A stretch of 28,317 bases of DNA, from assembly GCA_030647575.1 (NCBI GenBank), contig JAUSJS010000182.1, positions 1 through 28,317 on the forward strand. Reading direction: 5' to 3'. This stretch comes from Candidatus Limnocylindrales bacterium. GTDB lineage: Bacteria > Chloroflexota > Limnocylindria > Limnocylindrales > CSP1-4. The first letter of the stretch is position 1. Every line of letters begins with the position of its first letter. A program made the translations under genes and the position numbers. Under the pieces are notes generated by a model. That model searched no databases, was not told where the DNA came from, and saw only the letters and a program-made list of their open reading frames with translations. Shown here one piece after another: positions 22,064 to 28,317 of this stretch.

Positions 22064-22891
22064 ATGCGTCAGCGTGCGATCAGCGCCGCCGTGCTCGTGC
22101 CGGTGTTGCTCCTGATCCTTGCCATCGGGGGACCCGTACTGGCCGCCGCGGTCGCCCTGGCCACCGCCCTGGCCGCCGTCGAGGTCTTCCGGCTGCTCCG
22201 CACCGCTGGCTATTCGCCGCTCCCCGCGCTCGGCACGGCCCTCGCCATCGCGGCGGTCCTGGATGCCGCCTTTCCCGGTGTCCTCGGGGGCAGCGGGCTG
22301 CTGCTCTGGGCGGTTGGGATCGTCCTCGTCGCGGTCGGGTCGTTCACCCGGCTCGATCCGCATGACGGCCTGGCGACGTGGATGGCCACCATCTTCGGAG
22401 CGGTCTACGTCTCGCTCCTGTCGTTCATTCTCCGCCTTGGGCACGCGGCTCCAGACCTGTCGACCGCGGCGCCCGCAGGCTGGCTCGGTGCCGAGCGCGG
22501 CTGGATCCTGCTCCTGGTGCTCGCGGTCTGGTCGTACGACACGGGCGCCTACCTGGTCGGCAAGAACTTCGGCCGCACCAGGTTCCTGACCAACATCTCG
22601 CCCTCCAAGACGATCGAAGGCCTGGTCGGCGGGGTGGTCGCCACGACTGCCGTCGTCGGCCTCCTGCTCTGGGCGCTCGGACAGCAGCCGTTCCACGCGC
22701 TCGTTCTGGGGCCGCTGATCGCACTTGCCGCCCAGGTCGGCGATCTCGCCGAGTCGACGATCAAGCGGGCCGCCGGCGCCGGCGATTCCGGGACGCTGAT
22801 CCCGGGCCACGGCGGCATCCTCGATCGGGTGGACTCATTCCTGTTCGCCGCCCCGCTGATGACCCTCTACGTCCTCGCCGCTATCCGCTGA
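22064..22891 (+). CDS. cdsA: Phosphatidate cytidylyltransferase CdsA
   Basis: CdsA makes CDP-diacylglycerol from phosphatidic acid and CTP, the branch point of phospholipid synthesis, in the membrane. The 275-residue product has several hydrophobic helices, VWSYDTGAYLVGKNFG, the NISPSKTIEG motif and the signature region STIKRAAGAGDSGTLIPGHG then GILDRVDS (231-258). The signature normally has Lys-Asp; here Lys is Gly240 (GD), which is notable for a site close to the active centre. The ATG at 22064 is chosen over longer in-frame frames because the upstream part would overlap uppS. Followed 1 nt later by dxr. Confidence 0.95.
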   Translation: MRQRAISAAVLVPVLLLILAIGGPVLAAAVALATALAAVEVFRLLRTAGYSPLPALGTALAIAAVLDAAFPGVLGGSGLLLWAVGIVLVAVGSFTRLDPHDGLATWMATIFGAVYVSLLSFILRLGHAAPDLSTAAPAGWLGAERGWILLLVLAVWSYDTGAYLVGKNFGRTRFLTNISPSKTIEGLVGGVVATTAVVGLLLWALGQQPFHALVLGPLIALAAQVGDLAESTIKRAAGAGDSGTLIPGHGGILDRVDSFLFAAPLMTLYVLAAIR

Positions 22892-22892
22892 G

Positions 22893-24116
22893 ATGTCACG
22901 AATGGTCGAGCAGCAGCCGCGTCGCATCGCCCTCCTGGGTTCGACCGGCTCGATCGGGCGCCAGACGGTGGACGTCCTGGCGGCCCATCACGACAGCTTC
23001 CGGGTGGTCGCCCTGGCGGCCGGCTCGAACGCGGAAGTCCTCGCCGAGCAGGTCGCGCTGCTGCAGCCGGCCGCCGTCGCCCTCGGGGATGAGGCGGTCC
23101 TCGCCGCCCTCGACCTCCCCGTCGGCACCGACCGGATCGGTGGAGCCGACGCGCTCGAGACGCTGGCCACGCGCGACGATGTCGATCTCGTGATCGTCGC
23201 CACGGGCGGCCTCGTCAGCCTGCGACCGGTGGTCGCGGCGCTCGAGTCGGGCAAGGTCGTGGCAACCGCCAACAAGGAGACACTCGTCGCCGGCGGACAC
23301 CTGGTCATGCCCGTGGCCCGGCGCCGCGCCGCCGAGCGTGCCGTCAGCGATCCGCGCGACCCGTACGCCAGCCCACTGGCCTGGCTCCGCCCGATCGATT
23401 CGGAGCATTCGGCGCTCTGGCAGTGCCTGGTCGGGGAGGACATGGCGAGCGTCGCTGCCCTGATCCTCACCGCGTCCGGTGGGCCGTTCCTGGATGGACC
23501 AGCGGATCTCGCGAACATCACCCCACAGCAGGCGCTCCGCCACCCGACCTGGACGATGGGAGCCAAGATCACGATCGATTCGGCAACGCTTGCCAACAAG
23601 GGCCTGGAGGTCATCGAGGCCCACTGGCTGTACGATGTCGACTACGACGCGATCGAGGTGGTCATCCATCCGCAGAGCGTCGTCCACTCCGCCGTCCGCT
23701 TCGTTGACGGTTCCCTCAAGGCCCAGCTGGGCACTCCGGACATGCGACTCCCCATCCAGTACGCGCTGACCTATCCTGATCGCCGCCCCTCTCCCGCTGC
23801 GCCGCCCGATCTCGTCGCGATAGGCCGCCTCGAGTTCCGGGAGCCTGACGAGGCCCGATTCCCGGCCCTCCGGATCGCTCGCGAGGCGGGTCGGCAAGGG
23901 CCTCGTGCGTCGGCCGCCCTGATCGTCGCCGATGAGGTCGCGGTCGCCCGTTTCCTGGCCAGGAGCCTGGATTTCACCGGGATTCCTCGGCTGCTGGAGG
24001 CCGCTGTGGAGCGCTTCGGCGCCGGCCCGCGTGATCCGGACATCGATGAGCTGGTCGAGCTCGATCGCGAGATCCGTGCGGTCTTCTCCAGCGGACCGGT
24101 CGGGGGCGTGTCGTGA
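22893..24116 (+). CDS. dxr: 1-deoxy-D-xylulose 5-phosphate reductoisomerase
   Basis: Dxr catalyses the second step of the DXP (MEP) isoprenoid pathway, making 2-C-methyl-D-erythritol 4-phosphate with NADPH. The 407-residue product has the nucleotide motif GSTGSIG (16-22), ATANKETLVAGG (125-135), the metal site DSEH (D169, E171), ILTASGGPF, HPTWTMGAKITIDSATLANKGLE (E239) and IHPQSVVHSAV. Compared with E. coli Dxr there is a 16-residue insertion between ANKE and DSEH. The TGA overlaps the rseP GTG, so it is translationally linked to the site-2 protease gene, a common arrangement. Confidence 0.97.
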   Translation: MSRMVEQQPRRIALLGSTGSIGRQTVDVLAAHHDSFRVVALAAGSNAEVLAEQVALLQPAAVALGDEAVLAALDLPVGTDRIGGADALETLATRDDVDLVIVATGGLVSLRPVVAALESGKVVATANKETLVAGGHLVMPVARRRAAERAVSDPRDPYASPLAWLRPIDSEHSALWQCLVGEDMASVAALILTASGGPFLDGPADLANITPQQALRHPTWTMGAKITIDSATLANKGLEVIEAHWLYDVDYDAIEVVIHPQSVVHSAVRFVDGSLKAQLGTPDMRLPIQYALTYPDRRPSPAAPPDLVAIGRLEFREPDEARFPALRIAREAGRQGPRASAALIVADEVAVARFLARSLDFTGIPRLLEAAVERFGAGPRDPDIDELVELDREIRAVFSSGPVGGVS

Positions 24117-25222
24117 CCGGCGCGATCCAGTCGGTCATCACGATCATCCTGTTCGTGCTGATCCTGGGCGTGCTCGTCGTGATCCACGAGTTCGGCCACT
24201 TCCTGACGGCGAGACTCGCGAACGTCCGCGTGCTGGAGTTCGGGATCGGCTTCCCGCCACGCGCAAAGGTCCTGCGCGCGAAGGGTGAGACGCTCTACAC
24301 GCTCAACTGGCTGCCGATCGGTGGCTTCGTCAAGCTCGAGGGCGAGGACGGCAACGACGCCAACGATCCGCGTTCCTTCGCCGCGCAACGCCTTCCGACG
24401 AAGCTCGGGATCCTCGTGGCCGGCGTGGCCATGAACGTCGTCCTGGCCTTCGCGATCTTCACGGGGATCGCGTGGCTCGCCTCGCCGTACGTCGGGGTCC
24501 GGTTCTTCGAGATCCAGCCCGAGTCGCCCGCAGCAACCGCTGGTCTCCAGCCGGGTGATGCGATCGTCGCGATCGACGGCGAGCGCTACCAGTTCCTCAC
24601 TGGACCTAGTCCGCTCACCGGCCTCCGGAGCCGGGCCGGCGAAACCATCGTCCTGACCATCGATGACCAGGCGGGGACTCGCCGCGACGTTTCGGTCAGC
24701 CTGCGCTCCGAGGCCGAGATCGATGCGAACAAGGGCGCGCTCGGCATCTCGAGCATCGAGCAGCCGTTCGAGGGCTACTTCTACGGTGACTACGCTCAGA
24801 ACGATCTCCCGGCGGCCGTCGCCATCGGGGCGCGGGAGACCGGCCGCTGGATGGGGCTCATCGTGGGCGGCCTGGCGAGCCTCGTGGCCTCGGTCGCCAA
24901 CGACCCGACCGCACCGCCGCCCGTCGCGGGACCGATTGGCATCGCGACGCAGATAGGCGACATCTTCTGGAACACCGGGCCAATCATGACCCTGTTCGTG
25001 GCCGGCATCCTGTCGGCCAATTTGGCCGTCGTCAACATCCTGCCGTTCCCGCCGCTCGACGGCGGTCGCATGCTGGTCATCACCCTGAAGCGCATCTTCG
25101 GCGAGCGGATCAGCCTGCGTGCGGAGCGGCTCACCTACGTCGTCGGCTTCGTCTTCCTGTTCACCTTCCTGATCTGGATCACCGGCTTCGACATCGCCCG
25201 GGGTCTCAGCGGCGGCTCGTGA
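24113..25222 (+). CDS. rseP: RIP metalloprotease RseP (site-2 protease family)
   Basis: A membrane protease that cleaves single-span membrane proteins or signal peptides within the bilayer. The 369-residue product has an N-terminal helix carrying the zinc motif HEFGH (25-29), a PDZ domain (about 125-215, GLQPGDAIVAIDGERYQFLTG), and the second active-site motif NILPFPPLDG with N308 and D316. The C-terminal helix is strongly hydrophobic. It sits between dxr and ispG, overlapping both. Targets cannot be inferred; no anti-sigma factor gene is in the window. Confidence 0.94.
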   Translation: MTGAIQSVITIILFVLILGVLVVIHEFGHFLTARLANVRVLEFGIGFPPRAKVLRAKGETLYTLNWLPIGGFVKLEGEDGNDANDPRSFAAQRLPTKLGILVAGVAMNVVLAFAIFTGIAWLASPYVGVRFFEIQPESPAATAGLQPGDAIVAIDGERYQFLTGPSPLTGLRSRAGETIVLTIDDQAGTRRDVSVSLRSEAEIDANKGALGISSIEQPFEGYFYGDYAQNDLPAAVAIGARETGRWMGLIVGGLASLVASVANDPTAPPPVAGPIGIATQIGDIFWNTGPIMTLFVAGILSANLAVVNILPFPPLDGGRMLVITLKRIFGERISLRAERLTYVVGFVFLFTFLIWITGFDIARGLSGGS

Positions 25223-26454
25223 GCGGCCAGGAAGCCCTCCGTCCGCGACGGCGCCCGACGGTCAGCGTCGACGTCGGGGGCGTGCTCGTCGGGAGCGCCC
25301 ATCCGATCGTCGTCCAGTCGATGACCAACACGGACACCGCGGACGCCGATGCGACGGCCATCCAGGTCGCGCGGCTCGCCCACGCCGGCTCGCAGTTCGT
25401 GCGCGTCACGGTCAACACGGAGGAGGCCGCCGGCGCCGTCCCGGAGATGGTCCGGAAGGTCCGTGGGTTGGGCGTGGACGTCCCGATCATCGGCGACTTC
25501 CACTATAACGGGCACAAGCTGCTGGCCGAGTACCCGGAGACCGCCACGGCGCTCGCGAAATACCGGATCAACCCGGGGAACGTCGGGGCGAAACGCCACG
25601 ACGAGCACTTCGCCACGATCGTCCAGATCGCGATCGACAACGGGGTGCCGGTCCGGATCGGGGTCAACTGGGGTTCGCTCGACCAGGCGATCCTGACCGA
25701 GCTGATGGACGCCAACGCCCGGTCGGCCGAACCTCGCGACGCCCGTGATGTGATGATCGAGGCGATGCTCGAGTCGGCCATGCGCTCGGCCGAGCTGGCG
25801 GAGGCGACCGGGCTGGGGCATGACCGGATCATCCTGTCGGCCAAGGTTTCGGGCGTCCGCGACCTCGTCGATGTCTACCGGCTGCTCGCGGCCCGCAGCG
25901 ACTACCCGCTTCACCTGGGCCTGACCGAGGCCGGCCTGGGCGACAAGGGGATCGTCGCCTCGACGGCCGGTCTCGCGATCCTGCTCAACGAAGGGATCGG
26001 CGACACCATCCGGGTCTCGCTGACACCCGAGCCCGGGGCGCCGCGGGAGCGCGAGGTCGAGGTCGCCCAGCAGGTCCTCCAGTCGATGGGGCTGCGCTCA
26101 TTCCTGCCCCAGGTCAGCGCCTGCCCCGGCTGTGGTCGAACCAGTTCCACGTTCTTCCAGGAGATGGCCCAGCAGATCCAGACCTACCTCAAGCACCGGA
26201 TGCCGGAGTGGCGTGAGACCCACCCCGGCGCCGAGGATCTGCGCGTCGCGGTCATGGGCTGCGTGGTCAACGGCCCCGGCGAGTCGAAGCACGCCGACAT
26301 CGGGATCAGCCTGCCGGGCACCTTCGAGGAGCCGGTCGCGCCGGTCTTCATCGATGGCCGTCTGGATCGCACGCTGCGTGGCGAGGGCCTCGTTGCCGAG
26401 TTCATCGAGATCCTCGAGGACTACGTGGCGCAGCGGTATCCGACGCCCGCCTGA
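25219..26454 (+). CDS. ispG: 4-hydroxy-3-methylbut-2-en-1-yl diphosphate synthase (flavodoxin/ferredoxin)
   Basis: IspG reduces methylerythritol cyclodiphosphate in the penultimate step of the DXP pathway and needs a [4Fe-4S] cluster. The 411-residue product has the TIM-barrel start (VVQSMTNTDTADADATAIQVARL), KYRINPGNVG, HLGLTEAGLGDKGIVAST, and the cluster ligands C302, C305 (CPGCGRT) and C348 (GCVVNGPGE, with E355). The GTG start overlaps the rseP stop (GTGA). The gene is followed by a spacer of 236 nt with hairpins and then a VOC gene. Confidence 0.97.
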   Translation: MSGQEALRPRRRPTVSVDVGGVLVGSAHPIVVQSMTNTDTADADATAIQVARLAHAGSQFVRVTVNTEEAAGAVPEMVRKVRGLGVDVPIIGDFHYNGHKLLAEYPETATALAKYRINPGNVGAKRHDEHFATIVQIAIDNGVPVRIGVNWGSLDQAILTELMDANARSAEPRDARDVMIEAMLESAMRSAELAEATGLGHDRIILSAKVSGVRDLVDVYRLLAARSDYPLHLGLTEAGLGDKGIVASTAGLAILLNEGIGDTIRVSLTPEPGAPREREVEVAQQVLQSMGLRSFLPQVSACPGCGRTSSTFFQEMAQQIQTYLKHRMPEWRETHPGAEDLRVAVMGCVVNGPGESKHADIGISLPGTFEEPVAPVFIDGRLDRTLRGEGLVAEFIEILEDYVAQRYPTPA

Positions 26455-26467
26455 CGCGGGCTGGTGG

Positions 26468-26489
26468 CGGTTGCGGCGCAGCGCAACTG
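26468..26489 (+). terminator. Possible terminator hairpin after ispG
   Basis: CGGTTGCG and CGCAACTG pair (one G-U) across a 6-nt loop, starting 13 nt after the ispG stop. No T run follows, so this is weak as an intrinsic terminator but sits where the long rpsB-ispG cluster should end. Confidence 0.35.
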
Positions 26490-26540
26490 TTGAGCCGCTG
26501 GCTGTACTGGCAGAGGCGGAGCTTGATGAGCGTGTTGCTC

Positions 26541-26567
26541 CGGGCCCGTCACCTGGTGACCGGCCCG
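26541..26567. repeat. 27-nt near-perfect palindrome upstream of the VOC gene
   Basis: Arms of 13 nt around a single T with one C/C mismatch; the core GTCACC-T-GGTGAC is perfect. Such symmetry suggests a dimeric protein binding site or a strong hairpin. It lies in the spacer before the VOC gene. Confidence 0.55.
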
Positions 26568-26623
26568 CGCCAGGAAAATGGGCTATGGTCACGCCGCCGA
26601 CGCCGCCCCCCAGCACCAGGGTC

Positions 26624-26650
26624 TTCATGGGCGGTCAGACATACCATGAA
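26624..26650. promoter_or_regulatory. Inverted repeat TTCATGG-N13-CCATGAA, possible operator
   Basis: Two exact 7-nt arms separated by 13 nt, 40 nt before the VOC start and so overlapping the likely -35 region of its promoter. A repressor site is one possibility. Confidence 0.4.
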
Positions 26651-26677
26651 TCGCTCGCCGGCGCGCCCGGTATCGGC

Positions 26678-26683
26678 GACAAT
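26678..26683 (+). promoter_or_regulatory. Predicted -10 box of the VOC gene
   Basis: GACAAT ends 7 nt before the ATG at 26691, a layout like the leaderless promoters of rnhB, yraN and the Nudix gene. An earlier in-frame ATG (26682) would overlap this box. Confidence 0.35.
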
Positions 26684-26690
26684 GCGGAGC

Positions 26691-27074
26691 ATGACGATCC
26701 GCTTGGACCACACCATCGTGCCCGCAAAAGACAAGATCGCTGCGGCCCAGTTCTTTGCCGAGATCTTCGGCCTGAAGGTCAAGCCTGGCCGAGGCTACTT
26801 CGCGCAAGTGCAGGTCAACGAGAGCCTGACCTTCGACTTCGCCGACGAGCCGGAACCGTCGGCGGATGGTCATCACTACGCCTTCCATGTCAGCGATGCG
26901 GAGTTCGAAGGCATCTGGAGCCGGGTGAAGGCGAGGCTGATTCCCTACGGCAGTGAGCCGGGCGAGCACACCAACGGCCGGATCTACACGCGGCGCGGCG
27001 GGCGCGGCTTCTACTTCGAGGACCCCAACGGCCACCTGCTGGAAGTCATGACGGTGCAGGAGACGGGCAGCTAG
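26691..27074 (+). CDS. VOC-superfamily (glyoxalase/dioxygenase-like) protein
   Basis: A 127-residue protein with two beta-alpha-beta-beta-beta units of the vicinal oxygen chelate fold: IRLDHTIVPAKDKIAAAQFFAEIFGL, HHYAFHVSDAEFEGIWSRV and GRGFYFEDPNGHLLEVMT. Likely metal ligands are H7, one of H61/H62/H66 and E118. The family includes glyoxalases, resistance proteins and dioxygenases; this branch has no defined substrate I can name. The ATG at 26691 is preferred; 26682 would add MRS. It stands between ispG and nusA, outside the usual cluster content, in a spacer rich in inverted repeats, and its codon choice (GCAAAAGAC) seems slightly less GC-biased than its neighbours, so transfer is possible. 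Confidence 0.85.
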   Translation: MTIRLDHTIVPAKDKIAAAQFFAEIFGLKVKPGRGYFAQVQVNESLTFDFADEPEPSADGHHYAFHVSDAEFEGIWSRVKARLIPYGSEPGEHTNGRIYTRRGGRGFYFEDPNGHLLEVMTVQETGS

Positions 27075-27158
27075 CCGACCTCCTGCCCCGGCGCGATCAG
27101 GCCACGGGGCGGGCTGCATGCCGGACACGACCGGGCGTCGGCGGGCGGGCCCTCGCGT

Positions 27159-27187
27159 TTGAGCGTCCACCTATCCGGGTGTATACT
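27159..27187 (+). promoter_or_regulatory. Predicted promoter of nusA
   Basis: TTGAGC (27159-27164) and TATACT (27182-27187) with an ideal 17-nt spacer; the best main-sigma promoter in the window. Transcription should start near 27194, upstream of a terminator-like hairpin. Confidence 0.7.
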
Positions 27188-27214
27188 TTGCGCCAACTGA
27201 ACGGCCGCTCCGCG

Positions 27215-27242
27215 ACGTGGGTGACCCCCACGTTTCTTTTTT
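27215..27242 (+). terminator. Intrinsic terminator (likely attenuator) in the nusA leader
   Basis: ACGTGGG (27215-27221) pairs with CCCACGT (27227-27233) across TGACC, followed by TTCTTTTTT. This is the only classic hairpin plus T run in the window. It lies between the nusA promoter and the start codon, so it should limit read-through into nusA; it could also end transcripts arriving from the VOC gene. Confidence 0.75.
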
Positions 27243-27286
27243 GGGCGGCGCCGAATACGCGATACACACGCAGAACGGAGGCCATC

Positions 27287-28317
27287 GTGAGTCGTGACTT
27301 CGTCGGTGCCCTCCTCCAACTCAATGCCGAGAAGCAGATCTCGCGCGAGCAGCTGATCGGGGCGGTCGAGGACGGCATCCAGTCGGCCTACCGGCGAGTC
27401 GCCGGGGACGAGGACATCCATGTGCGGATCGATGCCGAGACCGGCAAGATCCGCGTGTTTCGCGCGCGCCGGGTGGTGGGCGAGATCGAGGACGAATTCA
27501 CCGAGATGACGCTCGAGCAGGCCCACGCCATCGACCCCCAGGCGGGCGTCGGCGACCTGGTCGAGACGGAGCAGCTCGATGGCGACGTCTTTGGGCGGAT
27601 CGGCGCCCAGACCGCCAAGCAGATCGTCCTGCAGCGCATTCGCGAGGTCGAGCGCGACCAGATCTTCGACCAGTTCGCGAGCCGCGAGGGCGAGCTGATG
27701 ACCGGCACGGTCAACCGGGTCGAGCCGCGCGCGATCATCCTCGACGTCGGCAAGAACGTGGAAGCGATCCTCGCAACCACCGAGCAGTCGGCCCTGGAGC
27801 ACTACCGCATCGGCCAGAACGTCAAGGCTTTCGTGCTCGAAGTCCGGCGATCGACGAAGGGCCCGCAGATCTTCGTCAGCCGGACCCACAAGGTCTTCCT
27901 CAAGCGCCTGTTCGAGCTCGAAGTGCCCGAGATCCATAACGGCACCGTCGAGATCAAGGCGATCGCCCGCGAGGCTGGCAGCCGGTCCAAGATCGCCGTG
28001 GCCTCACGCCAGGAGGGGCTCGACCCGGTCGGAGCGACCGTCGGGCAGCGCGGCGCGCGCGTCCAGGCCGTGGTGGCCGAGCTGTCTGGCGAGAAGATCG
28101 ACGTCATCCCATGGAGCGACGATCCCGGCGTCTTCGTGGCCAACGCCCTGAGCCCGGCGCAGGTCATCTCCGTCGACATCGACGAGGAGCACCGGATCGC
28201 CAGCGTCACCGTCCCGGAGCGGATGCTCTCCCTGGCAATCGGTCGTGAAGGACAAAATGCCCGTCTCGCGGCACGCCTGACCGGCTGGCGGATCGACATC
28301 CGCAGCGACGTCTCGGT
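27287..28317 (+). CDS. nusA: Transcription termination/antitermination factor NusA (3' end outside window)
   Basis: NusA binds RNA polymerase and modulates pausing, termination and antitermination. 343 codons are visible before the sequence ends. The N-terminal polymerase-binding domain (MSRDFVGALLQLNAEKQISREQL...AVEDGIQSAYRR) is followed by the S1 domain (about 135-200, GELMTGTVNRVEPRAIILDVG), KH1 (IVSRTHKVFLKRLFELEVPEI into SRSKIAVAS) and KH2 beginning at LAIGREGQNARLAARLTGWRIDI. The GTG at 27287 follows GGAGG (27277-27281). The usual upstream gene rimP is absent here; the VOC gene takes its place. A promoter and a terminator-like hairpin precede it. Confidence 0.97.
   Translation, partial: MSRDFVGALLQLNAEKQISREQLIGAVEDGIQSAYRRVAGDEDIHVRIDAETGKIRVFRARRVVGEIEDEFTEMTLEQAHAIDPQAGVGDLVETEQLDGDVFGRIGAQTAKQIVLQRIREVERDQIFDQFASREGELMTGTVNRVEPRAIILDVGKNVEAILATTEQSALEHYRIGQNVKAFVLEVRRSTKGPQIFVSRTHKVFLKRLFELEVPEIHNGTVEIKAIAREAGSRSKIAVASRQEGLDPVGATVGQRGARVQAVVAELSGEKIDVIPWSDDPGVFVANALSPAQVISVDIDEEHRIASVTVPERMLSLAIGREGQNARLAARLTGWRIDIRSDVS

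Overview
This is a very GC-rich bacterial chromosome segment. It holds 31 recognisable protein genes, all but one on the + strand, and almost all are core housekeeping genes. I see no rRNA, tRNA, transposase, integrase, CRISPR array or phage gene. The gene order (DUF177-rpmF-plsX ... acpP-rnc-smc-ftsY ... ffh-rpsP-khpA-rimM-trmD-rplS-rnhB-yraN ... rpsB-tsf-pyrH-frr-uppS-cdsA-dxr-rseP-ispG ... nusA) is the classic conserved order of Gram-positive-type and deep-branching phyla. High GC, frequent GTG starts, the DXP pathway, a short EF-Ts and a DUF3352 gene between ffh and rpsP suggest an uncultured Chloroflexota-like lineage (perhaps Limnocylindria-type). That placement is inference, not something read directly.

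Layout. 1-2.7 kb: ribosomal protein L32, fatty acid/phospholipid synthesis (PlsX, ACP), an Asp23-family protein and NusB. 2.7-8.5 kb: RNase III, SMC and FtsY, tightly packed. 8.5-9.8 kb: the only minus-strand gene, an MFS exporter, followed by a 539-nt non-coding stretch with hairpins and short tandem repeats. 10.4-15.5 kb: Ffh, a membrane-anchored DUF3352 protein, S16, a KH RNA-binding protein, RimM and TrmD. 15.6-17.8 kb: L19, RNase HII, YraN and a Nudix hydrolase, each with its own promoter-like hexamer. 17.8-18.2 kb: a non-coding stretch with three copies of a 22-nt palindromic repeat. 18.2-26.5 kb: S2, EF-Ts, UMP kinase, ribosome recycling factor, UppS, CdsA, Dxr, RseP and IspG, most with overlapping stop/start codons. 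26.5-28.3 kb: a VOC-family gene in a palindrome-rich pocket, then nusA behind a clear promoter and an intrinsic terminator; nusA runs off the end.

How the genes work together: translation (L32, S16, L19, S2, EF-Ts, Frr, RimM, TrmD), co-translational membrane targeting (Ffh and FtsY), envelope lipid and isoprenoid synthesis (PlsX, ACP, CdsA, Dxr, IspG, UppS), RNA processing and transcription (RNase III, NusB, NusA, KhpA) and chromosome maintenance (SMC, RNase HII) are co-located, as is usual for fast-growth core operons.

I found no convincing new defence or mobile system. The most interesting signals are regulatory: an apparent terminator/attenuator in the nusA leader, a series of probably leaderless promoters (TACCNT 6-8 nt before ATG), an extended -10 class in front of ribosomal and lipid genes, a mini-ORF with its Shine-Dalgarno in a hairpin loop overlapping the exporter start, and an uncharacterised palindromic repeat family upstream of rpsB. 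RNase HII and RNase III also carry unusual active-site residues.
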